Part shown: positions 1 through 5,950 of the stretch, piece by piece
How the letters are laid out: the number at the start of each line of letters is the position of its first letter
Position numbering within the stretch: position 1 is the first letter of the stretch
Notes under the pieces: model-generated
Databases searched by the model: none
What the model was told of the DNA's origin: nothing
What the model saw: only the letters and a program-made list of their open reading frames with translations
Position numbers and translations under genes: made by a program
NCBI GenBank assembly: GCA_903930725.1
Contig: CAIYZW010000590.1
Span: 1-8,660, forward strand
Length of the DNA stretch: 8,660 nt
Source of the DNA: an uncultured Bacteroidota bacterium
GTDB taxonomy: Bacteria; Bacteroidota; Bacteroidia; Bacteroidales; 4484-276
Direction of reading: 5' to 3'

Positions 1-152
1 ATGCTTTCGGTTTTGGTATTTCCAAAACTTAGCGAAATAATATCAATTTTAGTTCTTGCCGGCAGGTCGCTTACTTTTTTCCGGCACGAAAAACCAACCA
101 GCATCAAAATCAATAAATAACTATAAACCAATGCTTTGAAAGTACTAATCAT
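1..152 (-). CDS. Putative lipoprotein, N-terminal part (cut by the window edge)
   Basis: An open frame begins at ATG 152-150 and runs off the left edge, showing 50 residues. The N-terminus is a lipoprotein signal peptide: a short region with one lysine (K6), a hydrophobic stretch at about residues 8-20, and a lipobox-like LVGFSC ending at Cys23. Basic residues RKK follow directly. Cleavage before Cys23 and lipidation would place the protein in the envelope. The mature part that is visible (about 28 residues) matches no family I recognise. The frame stays open to the edge and the codon use resembles the neighbours, so I take it as a real gene. It lies on the same strand as the RuvC-like gene, about 170 nt downstream of it. 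I see no clear promoter box in that gap, so co-transcription is possible but unproven. Function unknown. Confidence 0.62.
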   Translation of the reverse strand, partial: MISTFKALVYSYLLILMLVGFSCRKKVSDLPARTKIDIISLSFGNTKTES

Positions 153-289
153 TTTTATGAAAATATTAAAAATCAGTTGTAAAATTAAGCATTTTACCGT
201 GCGACATTACCTATTTTGTTCTTGTCATTTTTTGAAGCTGCCAGGTTTCATTTCCTGTTTTCAGTTTGATGGTGTCAGGTTTAGAGTTG

Positions 290-324
290 CTGCCGACTGC
301 AATTGCATCTGCTAACTGCCGACT
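290..324. repeat. Short direct repeat, CTGCCGACT twice
   Basis: The 9-mer CTGCCGACT occurs at 290-298 and 316-324, 26 nt apart, around the palindrome TGCAATTGCA (298-307). The second copy runs into the stop codon of the minus-strand RuvC-like gene. Nearby words such as CTGCCAGGTTT and GTCAGGTTT look related. This is a small degenerate intergenic repeat with no inverted-repeat or terminator character. Confidence 0.35.
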
Positions 325-778
325 ACTTTGAAATTTCTTTCATCCATCCAAGTTTGAGTACAGCCCAATAACCGATCAAAACAGCTTCAGCTGCATCGTC
401 GGTGAGTGAAGTTGCGCGGTGGTCGGCTAATTTATTGATGATATTATGTGCGTGAATGATGGCATTTTTTTTAGAACTAATCCCGCCGCGCTGTTCACGA
501 GGCAACAAAATTACCGGTCGCCATTGTTCTGCCATTGTGTGAATTACTTCGATATTTCTTTGGATGGCTTCATTTTCCCAGATTTTAAATAATGGCCCTC
601 CACCTTCAACAACAAGATATTTAAGGTCATCGTCGCAGGTGAGGATGGCTGGAATTGCGTTTCGCAACCTCGAAGCATTTCCAAAGTTCTGCGATCGGAA
701 CCAAACGAGTTTTCCGTCGGAACTATAAAGTGCCAACCCTGTTTTTACACCCAAATCAACGGCAAGAAGCAAATCCAT
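323..778 (-). CDS. RuvC/RNase H-fold protein (Holliday-junction-resolvase-like)
   Basis: This 151-residue protein has the acidic residues of a RuvC-like RNase H fold. AVDLGVKTGLA on the first strand carries Asp8, VVEGGG carries Glu58, and LTDDAAEA near the end carries Asp127/Asp128 and Glu131. The spacing and length (about 150-180 residues in the family) fit a metal-dependent nuclease of the RuvC superfamily, but it is too diverged for me to call it RuvC. The middle section with QWRPVILLPREQRGG and SSKKNA could contact nucleic acid. The expected role is cleavage of branched or otherwise structured DNA in the cytoplasm; the real substrate is unknown. It begins 27 nt after the stop of arsC on the same strand, so the two may be co-transcribed. 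It carries no signal peptide or membrane segment. A second frame remains open past its stop codon (see findings). Confidence 0.75.
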   Translation of the reverse strand: MDLLLAVDLGVKTGLALYSSDGKLVWFRSQNFGNASRLRNAIPAILTCDDDLKYLVVEGGGPLFKIWENEAIQRNIEVIHTMAEQWRPVILLPREQRGGISSKKNAIIHAHNIINKLADHRATSLTDDAAEAVLIGYWAVLKLGWMKEISK

Positions 779-805
779 GTATTTTGTTTTTATTCGATAA
801 AACCT

Positions 806-1228
806 TTATTCATGCTGGATTTCGCGAATATAAAACCCCGAAAATTCCTCAACAATGGCATCCCTGGTTTTTCGGTAAACTGCCAGGATTTCATCATCGG
901 AGCCTTTAGCTTTTGCAGGGTCATCAAAAGCGATGTGCATCCTTTGCTTTACTTCACCTTTAAAAATGGGGCAGTGCGTATTTGCATAATCACAAACCGT
1001 AATTACAAAATCGAAATTATCCTGTGAAAAGATTTCGGCAACTTTTGGCTTTTGATTTTTAATTTGAATGTTAATTTCCTCCATCACCTTCACAGCATTT
1101 GGATTAACCTCAATTTCGGGATGAATGCCTGCCGAAAAAACGTTGATTTTTGTATCTAATGATTTCAAAAAGCCTTCCACCATCTGGCTTCGACAGGTGT
1201 TTCCCGTACAGATTATTAAAATCCTCAT
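806..1228 (-). CDS. arsC: Arsenate reductase, thioredoxin-coupled (low-molecular-weight phosphatase fold)
   Basis: The product would reduce arsenate to arsenite in the cytoplasm, with disulfide relay to thioredoxin. The 140-residue protein opens with the phosphatase P-loop CTGNTCRS (Cys7 nucleophile, Arg13). It carries the redox pair Cys79 and Cys86 in VCDYANTHCP, and the catalytic-acid motif FDDP (Asp103) followed by a family-typical AKGSDDEILAVYRKTRDAI stretch. All three cysteines of the S. aureus ArsC type are present, which separates it from plain tyrosine phosphatases. I start it at ATG 1228. A longer in-frame version from TTG at 1258 would add ten residues before the P-loop, where the family has almost none, and would begin at the edge of the upstream terminator. 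No arsenite pump (acr3/arsB) or ArsR regulator is seen in the window. A RuvC-like gene follows 27 nt downstream. Confidence 0.9.
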   Translation of the reverse strand: MRILIICTGNTCRSQMVEGFLKSLDTKINVFSAGIHPEIEVNPNAVKVMEEINIQIKNQKPKVAEIFSQDNFDFVITVCDYANTHCPIFKGEVKQRMHIAFDDPAKAKGSDDEILAVYRKTRDAIVEEFSGFYIREIQHE

Positions 1229-1260
1229 TAAAACATTTTTTGGACTATTAAATCGCAAAT

Positions 1261-1297
1261 AAAAACGGCTGCCTTCATAAAACCGGCAGCCGTTTTT
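1261..1297 (-). terminator. Rho-independent terminator after the AT-hook/winged-helix gene
   Basis: A perfect 13-bp inverted repeat (arms 1261-1273 and 1285-1297) contains the GC-rich core CGGCTGCC/GGCAGCCG and an 11-nt loop. Read on the minus strand, the second arm ends in five T and continues ATTT. It lies 27 nt past the stop codon of the gene ending at 1325 and just upstream of arsC. The arms are A/T-tailed on both sides, so it could work in both directions, but no plus-strand gene ends here. Confidence 0.85.
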
Positions 1298-1324
1298 GCT
1301 TTACAAAAATCAAAATAAAATAAA

Positions 1325-1957
1325 TTAAACCATTATGTACTCAAACTGGTTGGTTTCAGCATTTTTCTCACGTTTCAAAATGTTGTCTTTAACTAAACGG
1401 GCAAGAGTTCCGGACAAATCGGTGCTTGCATATTTAAAGTTATAGGTAGCCAAACAATACTTTACAACTTCACCGATAGTTCTGTTTTGTGAAAAGTAAT
1501 TTTCGGCGGCTAAAGTTCTCAAAATTACACTGGGGCCTGGTCTGTCGTGTGATACTTTTAATTCTTCAACCGGTTTTTTAGTCCGTTTGGCTCTTGATTT
1601 TTTTTCTTTGGGAGCCTCAACAACAACTTCAGGTTTTACTTCTTCAACAATTTCAGGTGCCGATTCTTCAACAACTGCAACTGCTTTTGGTTTTCTACCT
1701 CTGGTTTCCTTCTTTTTTTCACCAGTTACAACTGTTTCTTTCTTCTTTGAAACAGGCTTTGTTTTTTCAACAACCGCCACAACTTCTTCCAACACAGGAG
1801 CAGGAGCATGAGCAGGAGCCGCAGCTTCTTCAACTGTATCCTCCATTGAAAGAACTAATTCGAGAAGGCGTAATTGAACAGCCTCTGATTTGAAAGAGTT
1901 AATCACATCAGCGATTTCTTTCAGGTTTTCTTTTGCTTTTTTAAAGTCCCTAATCAT
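1325..1957 (-). CDS. Putative DNA-binding protein: N-terminal helix, AT-hook-like basic linker, C-terminal winged-helix-like domain
   Basis: I do not recognise a named family for this 210-residue protein, but its layout is clear. Residues 1-44 form a charged helical segment that could be a coiled coil. Residues 45-135 are low-complexity linker rich in Ala, Val, Glu, Pro and Lys. Within it are an AT-hook-like core RGRKP (86-90) preceded by KKKET, and a second basic patch SRAKRTKKP (121-129). Residues 137-210 look folded. They start at HDRPGPS, pass through IGEVVKYCLA and a helix with DLSGTLARLVKDNIL, and end in REKNAETNQFEYIMV. That pattern of helices followed by a short beta-hairpin suggests a winged helix. 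The combination suggests a nucleoid-associated or chromatin-like DNA-binding protein. It stands alone, with its own tandem promoters and a strong terminator, which fits a well-expressed housekeeping gene. Function is inferred from architecture only. Confidence 0.7.
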   Translation of the reverse strand: MIRDFKKAKENLKEIADVINSFKSEAVQLRLLELVLSMEDTVEEAAAPAHAPAPVLEEVVAVVEKTKPVSKKKETVVTGEKKKETRGRKPKAVAVVEESAPEIVEEVKPEVVVEAPKEKKSRAKRTKKPVEELKVSHDRPGPSVILRTLAAENYFSQNRTIGEVVKYCLATYNFKYASTDLSGTLARLVKDNILKREKNAETNQFEYIMV

Positions 1958-2021
1958 AATTAATGATCTTTTTAAATGAGTTGAATTAATGTAATATAAA
2001 GTTTTTCAAAAAAAACCGCTG

Positions 2022-2053
2022 CAAATATGCCCGATTTTTTGTTAGGCTGCAAA
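2022..2053 (-). promoter_or_regulatory. Second, nearer promoter of the AT-hook/winged-helix gene
   Basis: On the minus strand CATATTTG (2022-2029) differs from TAnnTTTG only at the first base. A TTTG (2050-2053) lies 20 nt upstream of it. This TTTG is also part of the -7 box of the distal promoter, so the two promoters would overlap. Transcription would start near 2015, leaving a leader of about 57 nt. Confidence 0.4.
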
Positions 2054-2080
2054 TATACACAACATTATAAAATTTACAAA
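2050..2080 (-). promoter_or_regulatory. Bacteroidota-type promoter of the AT-hook/winged-helix gene
   Basis: Read on the minus strand, TTTG (2077-2080) is followed after exactly 19 nt by TATATTTG (2050-2057). This is a full match to the phylum's -33/-7 consensus (TTTG, about 19 nt, TAnnTTTG). Transcription would start near 2043, giving a leader of about 85 nt before ATG 1957. Confidence 0.68.
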
Positions 2081-2244
2081 AAAAATATTATTTATTTTAT
2101 TGTTTTTCAATGCTTAAAACTTATGATCCGATTAATTTGGTTTTTCAGGCAAATAGCCAAACCAGGATTTGACTTCATAACAAATTATTATAGGCTTGTA
2201 ACTATTTACCTGCATTATCCGTCTCAATAACAAAAAGAAAATGA

Positions 2245-2252
2245 TATTTTTG
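2245..2252 (+). promoter_or_regulatory. Probable -7 box of the sigma/anti-sigma operon
   Basis: TATTTTTG matches TAnnTTTG and lies 39 nt before the ATG of the ECF sigma gene, so the leader would be about 32 nt. No TTTG or TTG is visible at the expected -33 distance. The promoter may therefore be weak or need an activator or another sigma factor. Confidence 0.42.
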
Positions 2253-2291
2253 TAAAGCATTAATTTTTAGGTAAGATACATTAATTTTTTA

Positions 2292-2777
2292 ATGACAGTA
2301 GCTGAATTCAATACGTGTGTTGATGAATTTTCTGATGGGGTTTACCGCTTCATTCTTAAAAATATTAGGGATAACGAAGCTGCAAAAGACATTGTGCAGG
2401 AAAGTTTTGCCCGTGTTTGGGATAAAAGAAAGGAGGTGGCCTCCGATAAAGCAAAAACATATCTTTTTACAACTGCCTATCACACAATGATTGATATGAT
2501 TAGAAAGGACAAGAGAAATACCGAGTTTAATGCTAGCCACCATAATTTCTCTACTGTTGATAACGATTATTCTGATTTATCAGAAATATTGGAAAAGGCT
2601 GTAAATACTTTACCGGAAATACAGCGGACAGTAGTTTTGTTGCGGGATTATGAAGGATACTCCTACAAGGAAATTGGCGATATTACCGGTCTTAACGAAC
2701 CGCAGGTTAAAGTTTATATTTACCGTGCCCGGCTGCTTTTGAAACAATATATTGTTAGCCTCGATAATGTAGTTTAA
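2292..2777 (+). CDS. ECF-type RNA polymerase sigma factor (sigma-70 family)
   Basis: This 161-residue protein has the two domains of an extracytoplasmic-function sigma factor. Region 2 (about residues 10-76) contains AAKDIVQESFARVWDKR, the helix contacting core polymerase and the -10 element, and ends in the basic stretch MIRKDKRN. Region 4 (about 100-153) contains LPEIQRTVVLLRDYEGYSY and a helix-turn-helix, EIGDITGLNEPQVKVYIYRAR, for -35 recognition. Region 3 is absent, as usual for ECF factors, and the length is normal. The gene starts at ATG 2292; a predicted anti-sigma factor begins 15 nt after its stop. By analogy with such pairs, the sigma factor would be held at the membrane until a signal frees it. 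Its target genes cannot be read from this window; no other gene here has an obvious shared non-housekeeping promoter. Confidence 0.93.
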   Translation: MTVAEFNTCVDEFSDGVYRFILKNIRDNEAAKDIVQESFARVWDKRKEVASDKAKTYLFTTAYHTMIDMIRKDKRNTEFNASHHNFSTVDNDYSDLSEILEKAVNTLPEIQRTVVLLRDYEGYSYKEIGDITGLNEPQVKVYIYRARLLLKQYIVSLDNVV

Positions 2778-2792
2778 GAATTTTAATAAATC

Positions 2793-3980
2793 ATGCAGAT
2801 AAACAGGAATAATTACGGTGCATTTTTTCTCGATTATGCCGAAAACACCCTCGATGAAGCGGGCAGGGAGAATCTTGCCCGTTTTTTGGAGCAGAACCCG
2901 GATTTGCAGGATGAGTTTTTTGAGTTCGAAAATATTGGCTTAGAACCTGATACTAAGATTGTTTTTAACCAAAAAACGAAATTAAAGCACCTCGAGATTT
3001 TAGATTATGGGCCTATCAATCAGGAAAATTACGAAACGTGGATTATTGCTTTTCTCGAAGGTGATCTGTCGAAGAAAGAATTGCTGGTTTTTGAAGCCTT
3101 CAAATCTAAAAATGTATTGATTGAAAAAGAGATTGCAGCCTTTAAATTGACATATCTCAAATCAAAAACTTCGATTGTATTTCCTGATAAAGAATTAATT
3201 AAGAGAAATTTAGAGATTTCTTTTAAAAGGAAAATTATCTGGTACTCAGCCTCTGTTGCCGCTGTTTTGATGATTGCTTTTGGCGTGTTTCGCTTGTTGG
3301 AGGTTCCGATTTCAGGCACAACAAATCAGCAGGCCAGGATTATTGAAGAACCGATTAATCCAAAAAACACACAATCAGAAACCAAAACGGAAATTGCAAA
3401 AAATGAAATTGTAAATCAGAACGGAAAAATTAAGAATCCTTTGGAAGATTTATCTGCCAATAAAAAAGAACCATTGGAAAATCCGGTTCGGATTGTTGCT
3501 TCTAATAATCAGGTTGGAACTAACGAAACCGAAAAATACAAAAACAGAACGAATAACCCAGGTTCGAAGATTCCAAATGCAGGTTCAGAGCTAATTGCTG
3601 TAAATCAATCTGTTAATCCTGATTTAAATGTTCGGGAAGAATTGTCAGGCTCATTTGATGATATGATTTTGCGTGATGCAATCATCGCTTTTAATTTTAA
3701 TCCGGAAAGCAGGAAAACCGCAATAGGTCGTGTTTTGTCAAATGTGGGACACAAAATCATTAATAAAGGGAATCATCCCGACCAGGAACCTGCATTAATC
3801 AACAACATTGCAAACCGCGGAAAAGAAACATTTTTAGCTTTTGCTGACGGTTTGCCAATATACCGCTCGTTTAAAAAAGACACCCAGAACAAAACAGTGT
3901 TTGCTGTGGGCGATAATTTCAGCATTGGGTTGAGCAGACAGAAAGAAAAAAACGGACTGCCTTCACCGGATAATCGTTAA
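2793..3980 (+). CDS. Predicted membrane anti-sigma factor with duplicated N-terminal domain
   Basis: The gene follows the ECF sigma gene by 15 nt and probably encodes its membrane partner. The cytosolic part (residues 1-148) consists of two gapless copies of a 72-residue helical unit. INRNNYGAFF (3-12) matches INQENYETWI (75-84), and TKIVF (54-58) matches TSIVF (126-130). Each unit has a patch of the type F(A/L)EG/N.L typical of zinc-free Bacteroidota anti-sigma proteins. A basic KRK precedes one membrane segment at about 149-169. The remaining 225 or so residues should lie in the periplasm. They begin with a long Asn/Lys/Glu-rich disordered stretch (about 175-275) and end in a more compact part (about 283-395). 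I see no cysteine-histidine zinc motif. The family assignment rests on topology and context; the signal sensed is unknown. At 395 residues it is longer than simple anti-sigma factors. Confidence 0.72.
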   Translation: MQINRNNYGAFFLDYAENTLDEAGRENLARFLEQNPDLQDEFFEFENIGLEPDTKIVFNQKTKLKHLEILDYGPINQENYETWIIAFLEGDLSKKELLVFEAFKSKNVLIEKEIAAFKLTYLKSKTSIVFPDKELIKRNLEISFKRKIIWYSASVAAVLMIAFGVFRLLEVPISGTTNQQARIIEEPINPKNTQSETKTEIAKNEIVNQNGKIKNPLEDLSANKKEPLENPVRIVASNNQVGTNETEKYKNRTNNPGSKIPNAGSELIAVNQSVNPDLNVREELSGSFDDMILRDAIIAFNFNPESRKTAIGRVLSNVGHKIINKGNHPDQEPALINNIANRGKETFLAFADGLPIYRSFKKDTQNKTVFAVGDNFSIGLSRQKEKNGLPSPDNR

Positions 3981-3982
3981 GG

Positions 3983-4026
3983 TTGGTTTTGAAAAACTTA
4001 TAAAATCAAAAACCAAATTCTTTTTT
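3983..4026 (+). terminator. Probable terminator of the sigma/anti-sigma operon
   Basis: TTGGTTTTGA (3983-3992) pairs with TCAAAAACCAA (4006-4016) with one bulged A and a 13-nt loop. The run ATTCTTTTTT follows at 4017-4026. It sits 3 nt past the stop codon. The stem is A/T-rich, so efficiency may be moderate. elbB converges from the other side but no T tract lies on its strand. Confidence 0.6.
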
Positions 4027-4064
4027 GTCGTAGTCTGAATAATTTAAAAATCAGGATTTTGCAA

Positions 4065-4715
4065 CTATTCCATGCTTTCCATCATTGCTTTTACAATGTT
4101 GGTAGTTCCTTCATAAATTTGTAATATATTGGCATCGAGCATGTAACAAGGAGTTGTAAAAATATGATGATCATGATCGTGGATTACCTCGCCATGCGTG
4201 GTCTTGATATGTTTTGATCCCATTTTTTCGACACTGGTAATTGTGTTTCGATCATCGCCAATGGTCAGTTCAACTTTTCCGAAAACCCTCGACAGCAATA
4301 CCGGTGAAATGCACAAAGCTCCAATGGGTTTTCGGCTTGCGTGCATTGATTTAATAGCTTTTGCAACATCTTCATTTACTGAGCAATCAGCACCTTTAAA
4401 TGCAAAATTGCATAGATTTTTAGCTACACCGAAACCACCTGGAAAAATCAGCGCATCAAAATCATTGGCATTAAAGTCGGTTAAGGGAGAAATTTTTCCA
4501 CGGGCAATACGTGCCGATTCCACAAGAACGTTCCTTTTTTCGGGCATTTCACTGCCTGTAATGTGGTTGATTACATGATACTGGTAAGTGTCGGGTGCAA
4601 AAACCTTGTAAACTCCACCGTGTTGCATAATCGAAAGTAAAGTTAAACTGGCTTCATGAATTTCGGCACCGTCAAAAACGCCACAACCTGCTAAAACCAC
4701 TGCAAAATTTTTCAT
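4065..4715 (-). CDS. elbB: ElbB-type glyoxalase (DJ-1/PfpI superfamily)
   Basis: This 216-residue protein matches the ElbB family over its full length (E. coli ElbB is about 217 residues). Diagnostic stretches are LAGCGVFDGAEIHEA near the N-terminus, VINHITG with RNVLVESARIARG, the FPGGFGVAKNL loop, and the nucleophile elbow GALCISP carrying Cys135. Glu18 in DGAEIHE corresponds to the acidic partner of the nucleophile in this superfamily. E. coli ElbB has weak glyoxalase activity and an older link to isoprenoid synthesis; its physiological role remains uncertain, so the functional label should be read cautiously. It is a soluble cytoplasmic protein without a signal peptide. The gene appears to stand alone, converging on the sigma operon, with its own promoter box upstream. 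Confidence 0.93.
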   Translation of the reverse strand: MKNFAVVLAGCGVFDGAEIHEASLTLLSIMQHGGVYKVFAPDTYQYHVINHITGSEMPEKRNVLVESARIARGKISPLTDFNANDFDALIFPGGFGVAKNLCNFAFKGADCSVNEDVAKAIKSMHASRKPIGALCISPVLLSRVFGKVELTIGDDRNTITSVEKMGSKHIKTTHGEVIHDHDHHIFTTPCYMLDANILQIYEGTTNIVKAMMESME

Positions 4716-4755
4716 AACATTCTGAATTATATTAGAATTTGTTTTCTGAACAAAA

Positions 4756-4763
4756 CAAAAATA
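4756..4763 (-). promoter_or_regulatory. Probable -7 box of elbB
   Basis: On the minus strand the sequence reads TATTTTTG, a match to TAnnTTTG. Transcription would start about 35 nt before ATG 4715. No clear TTTG is seen at -33, so the call rests on one box. Confidence 0.4.
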
Positions 4764-4798
4764 TGCAAAATCCTCAATTTATTTAATGGCTTTTATTC

Positions 4799-4811
4799 TT
4801 TGCCGGGCAAA
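4799..4811. other. Perfect dyad TTTGCC-G-GGCAAA
   Basis: A 6-bp inverted repeat is centred on a single G at 4805. It cannot form a stable hairpin because there is no loop, so it would be a protein-binding site if functional. It lies between the stop of the M23 gene and the elbB promoter box, about 36 nt upstream of that box. It may be chance. Confidence 0.2.
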
Positions 4812-4843
4812 ATAAGGAGCATTTTAATCTTGTGGAAAACAGG

Positions 4844-5752
4844 TTATTTTACTTTAAGAACAGTCCCGATTTTCAGGGTTTTTTTTGGACTTATGTTATT
4901 CACCTGGCAAAGTCCCTGGACGGTGGTATTGTATTTCCTGGCGATGCCCGACAAAGTATCACCACTTCTTATTTTATGAAATACAGAGAAATCCTCATTT
5001 GCACCAGCTACAATTTCGGTGTTGGAGTTTGGTTTAGGGAATTTTTCCAAATTACTTTCAACACGCTTGTTTATCAGATACAAGGTGTCACTTTTAAGAG
5101 CAAAATTGTCAAAATCAATATATTTTTCCGAATCGAAAGGCTCGCCAAAAATTCTCGTTTCAAAGTGTAAATGATCGGTGGTAGCTCTGCCTGTGCGGCC
5201 TCCCAAACCAATCAAATCGCCAGCACAAACCATCTGGTTTTCTTCGACATTTATTTTTGAAAGGTGACCATACAAGGTTTCGAGACCATTGTTGTGTCTG
5301 ACCAGAACTAATTTCCCGTAACCGCTGTAAGTGCGGGCAAGCCTTACTTTCCCGTCGAAAGCACAATAAACGCTGTCGCGTGGATTCAATTTTACATCAG
5401 TTCCGGTATGGTTTCTTCTTCTTTTAGTACGGAATTGCGAAATGATTTTTCCTTTGTGTGGATGAACATAACCCTCATCGCCTTCGCCTCTCAGTACAAT
5501 GGTAACGGTATCATTTTTATCGGGTAAAGCAGGTGATTTGTAACGAATATTGGTGTTATCCCAAACATGGTTGTAGAGCAATTCGCCCGGAATAAGTGAG
5601 AAATCCTGTGGTAAGTATTGGATTCGGTTGTTTAACGAATCGAGGGCAACTGTATCAGTTGTGAATTTTAGCGAATCGGTGATTACTTGTTGCCCATTTG
5701 CGTAAAGAATACACAAAATAAACAAAGTCGCGAAAAAGAATTCAATTTTCAA
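4844..5752 (-). CDS. Secreted M23 (LytM-type) metallopeptidase with C-terminal LysM domain
   Basis: The protein would act on cell-wall peptidoglycan in the periplasm. Residues 1-20 form a signal peptide (KIEFFFATLFILCILYANG, cleavage likely before QQ). A linker follows. The M23 domain spans about 97-213 and has the complete zinc site: HTGTD (His115, Asp119), YGHLS (His163) and DHLHFE (His194, His196). The C-terminus is a LysM domain (about 257-302) with HKIRSGDTLSGIARKYN and LKIGTVLKVK, for glycan binding. The order M23 then LysM is less common than LysM first. The start appears to be TTG at 5752-5750: an in-frame stop lies only two codons upstream, the next Met is residue 174, and the signal peptide begins at once. 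A good promoter lies 24 nt upstream. Intact motifs suggest an active endopeptidase rather than an EnvC-like activator. Confidence 0.88.
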   Translation of the reverse strand: MKIEFFFATLFILCILYANGQQVITDSLKFTTDTVALDSLNNRIQYLPQDFSLIPGELLYNHVWDNTNIRYKSPALPDKNDTVTIVLRGEGDEGYVHPHKGKIISQFRTKRRRNHTGTDVKLNPRDSVYCAFDGKVRLARTYSGYGKLVLVRHNNGLETLYGHLSKINVEENQMVCAGDLIGLGGRTGRATTDHLHFETRIFGEPFDSEKYIDFDNFALKSDTLYLINKRVESNLEKFPKPNSNTEIVAGANEDFSVFHKIRSGDTLSGIARKYNTTVQGLCQVNNISPKKTLKIGTVLKVK

Positions 5753-5775
5753 AGGCTAAAAGTTTTAATTTCTGC

Positions 5776-5805
5776 CAAAAATAGCCAATTTAGCTGCAAG
5801 GCAAA
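5776..5805 (-). promoter_or_regulatory. Bacteroidota-type promoter of the M23/LysM gene
   Basis: Minus strand: TTTG (5802-5805), 18-nt spacer, TATTTTTG (5776-5783). Transcription would start near 5769, so the leader before the TTG start at 5752 would be about 17 nt. This close spacing supports the TTG as the true start. Confidence 0.6.
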
Positions 5806-5867
5806 TTCAAAATAGATTTAAAAATAGTTAAATGAACAATCAATCGTCAGATTTATTGTGTGAGATG

Positions 5868-5950
5868 TCCTGGTAATTTATTGAATATCAGGTTTTGTTC
5901 CTGGTTCTATGTTTTTGGCTCGGAGCTCGGGGTTCCTGGTTTTGGTAATT
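5868..5950. repeat. Degenerate short repeats (GTTCCTGGTT / TGGTAATT words)
   Basis: GTTCCTGGTT occurs at 5897-5906 and 5932-5941, and a shorter TCCTGGT at 5868-5874. TGGTAATT occurs at 5871-5878 and 5943-5950. GCTCGG is also doubled (5918-5930). The cluster fills the middle of the 294-nt gap between two minus-strand genes. It has no hairpin or coding features I can trust; a 27-codon minus-strand frame through it is just the repeat words translated. Confidence 0.4.

Larger units (their letters stand above)
1958..2291. other. Divergent intergenic region, 334 nt
   Basis: This AT-rich gap separates two divergently transcribed genes. It holds two overlapping minus-strand promoters near the left side (2022-2080) and a plus-strand promoter box near the right side (2245-2252). 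The middle (about 2085-2240) shows no convincing gene. A 67-codon plus-strand frame at 2027-2230 has no recognisable protein features. An imperfect hairpin with a 4-nt bulge sits at 2138-2164, without a T tract. Confidence 0.7.

Noticed and set aside
1587..1893. Two plus-strand frames opposite the low-complexity linker of the AT-hook protein
   Set aside because: Their Ser/Thr/Phe- or Gln/Leu-rich repeats are just the antisense of the Glu/Lys/Val/Ala-rich linker codons.
2138..2164. Imperfect hairpin TGGTTT...GGC-aaata-GCC-AAACCA, considered as a terminator or small RNA
   Set aside because: The stem is short and bulged, no T tract follows on either strand, and no gene ends nearby.
2027..2230. 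67-codon plus-strand frame in the divergent intergenic region
   Set aside because: It overlaps the minus-strand promoters, has no recognisable domain, and has the Ile/Phe/Lys/Tyr bias of translated AT-rich spacer.
4832..5170. 112-codon plus-strand frame opposite the M23/LysM gene
   Set aside because: It is antisense to the conserved LysM and M23 coding sequence and shows no family features.
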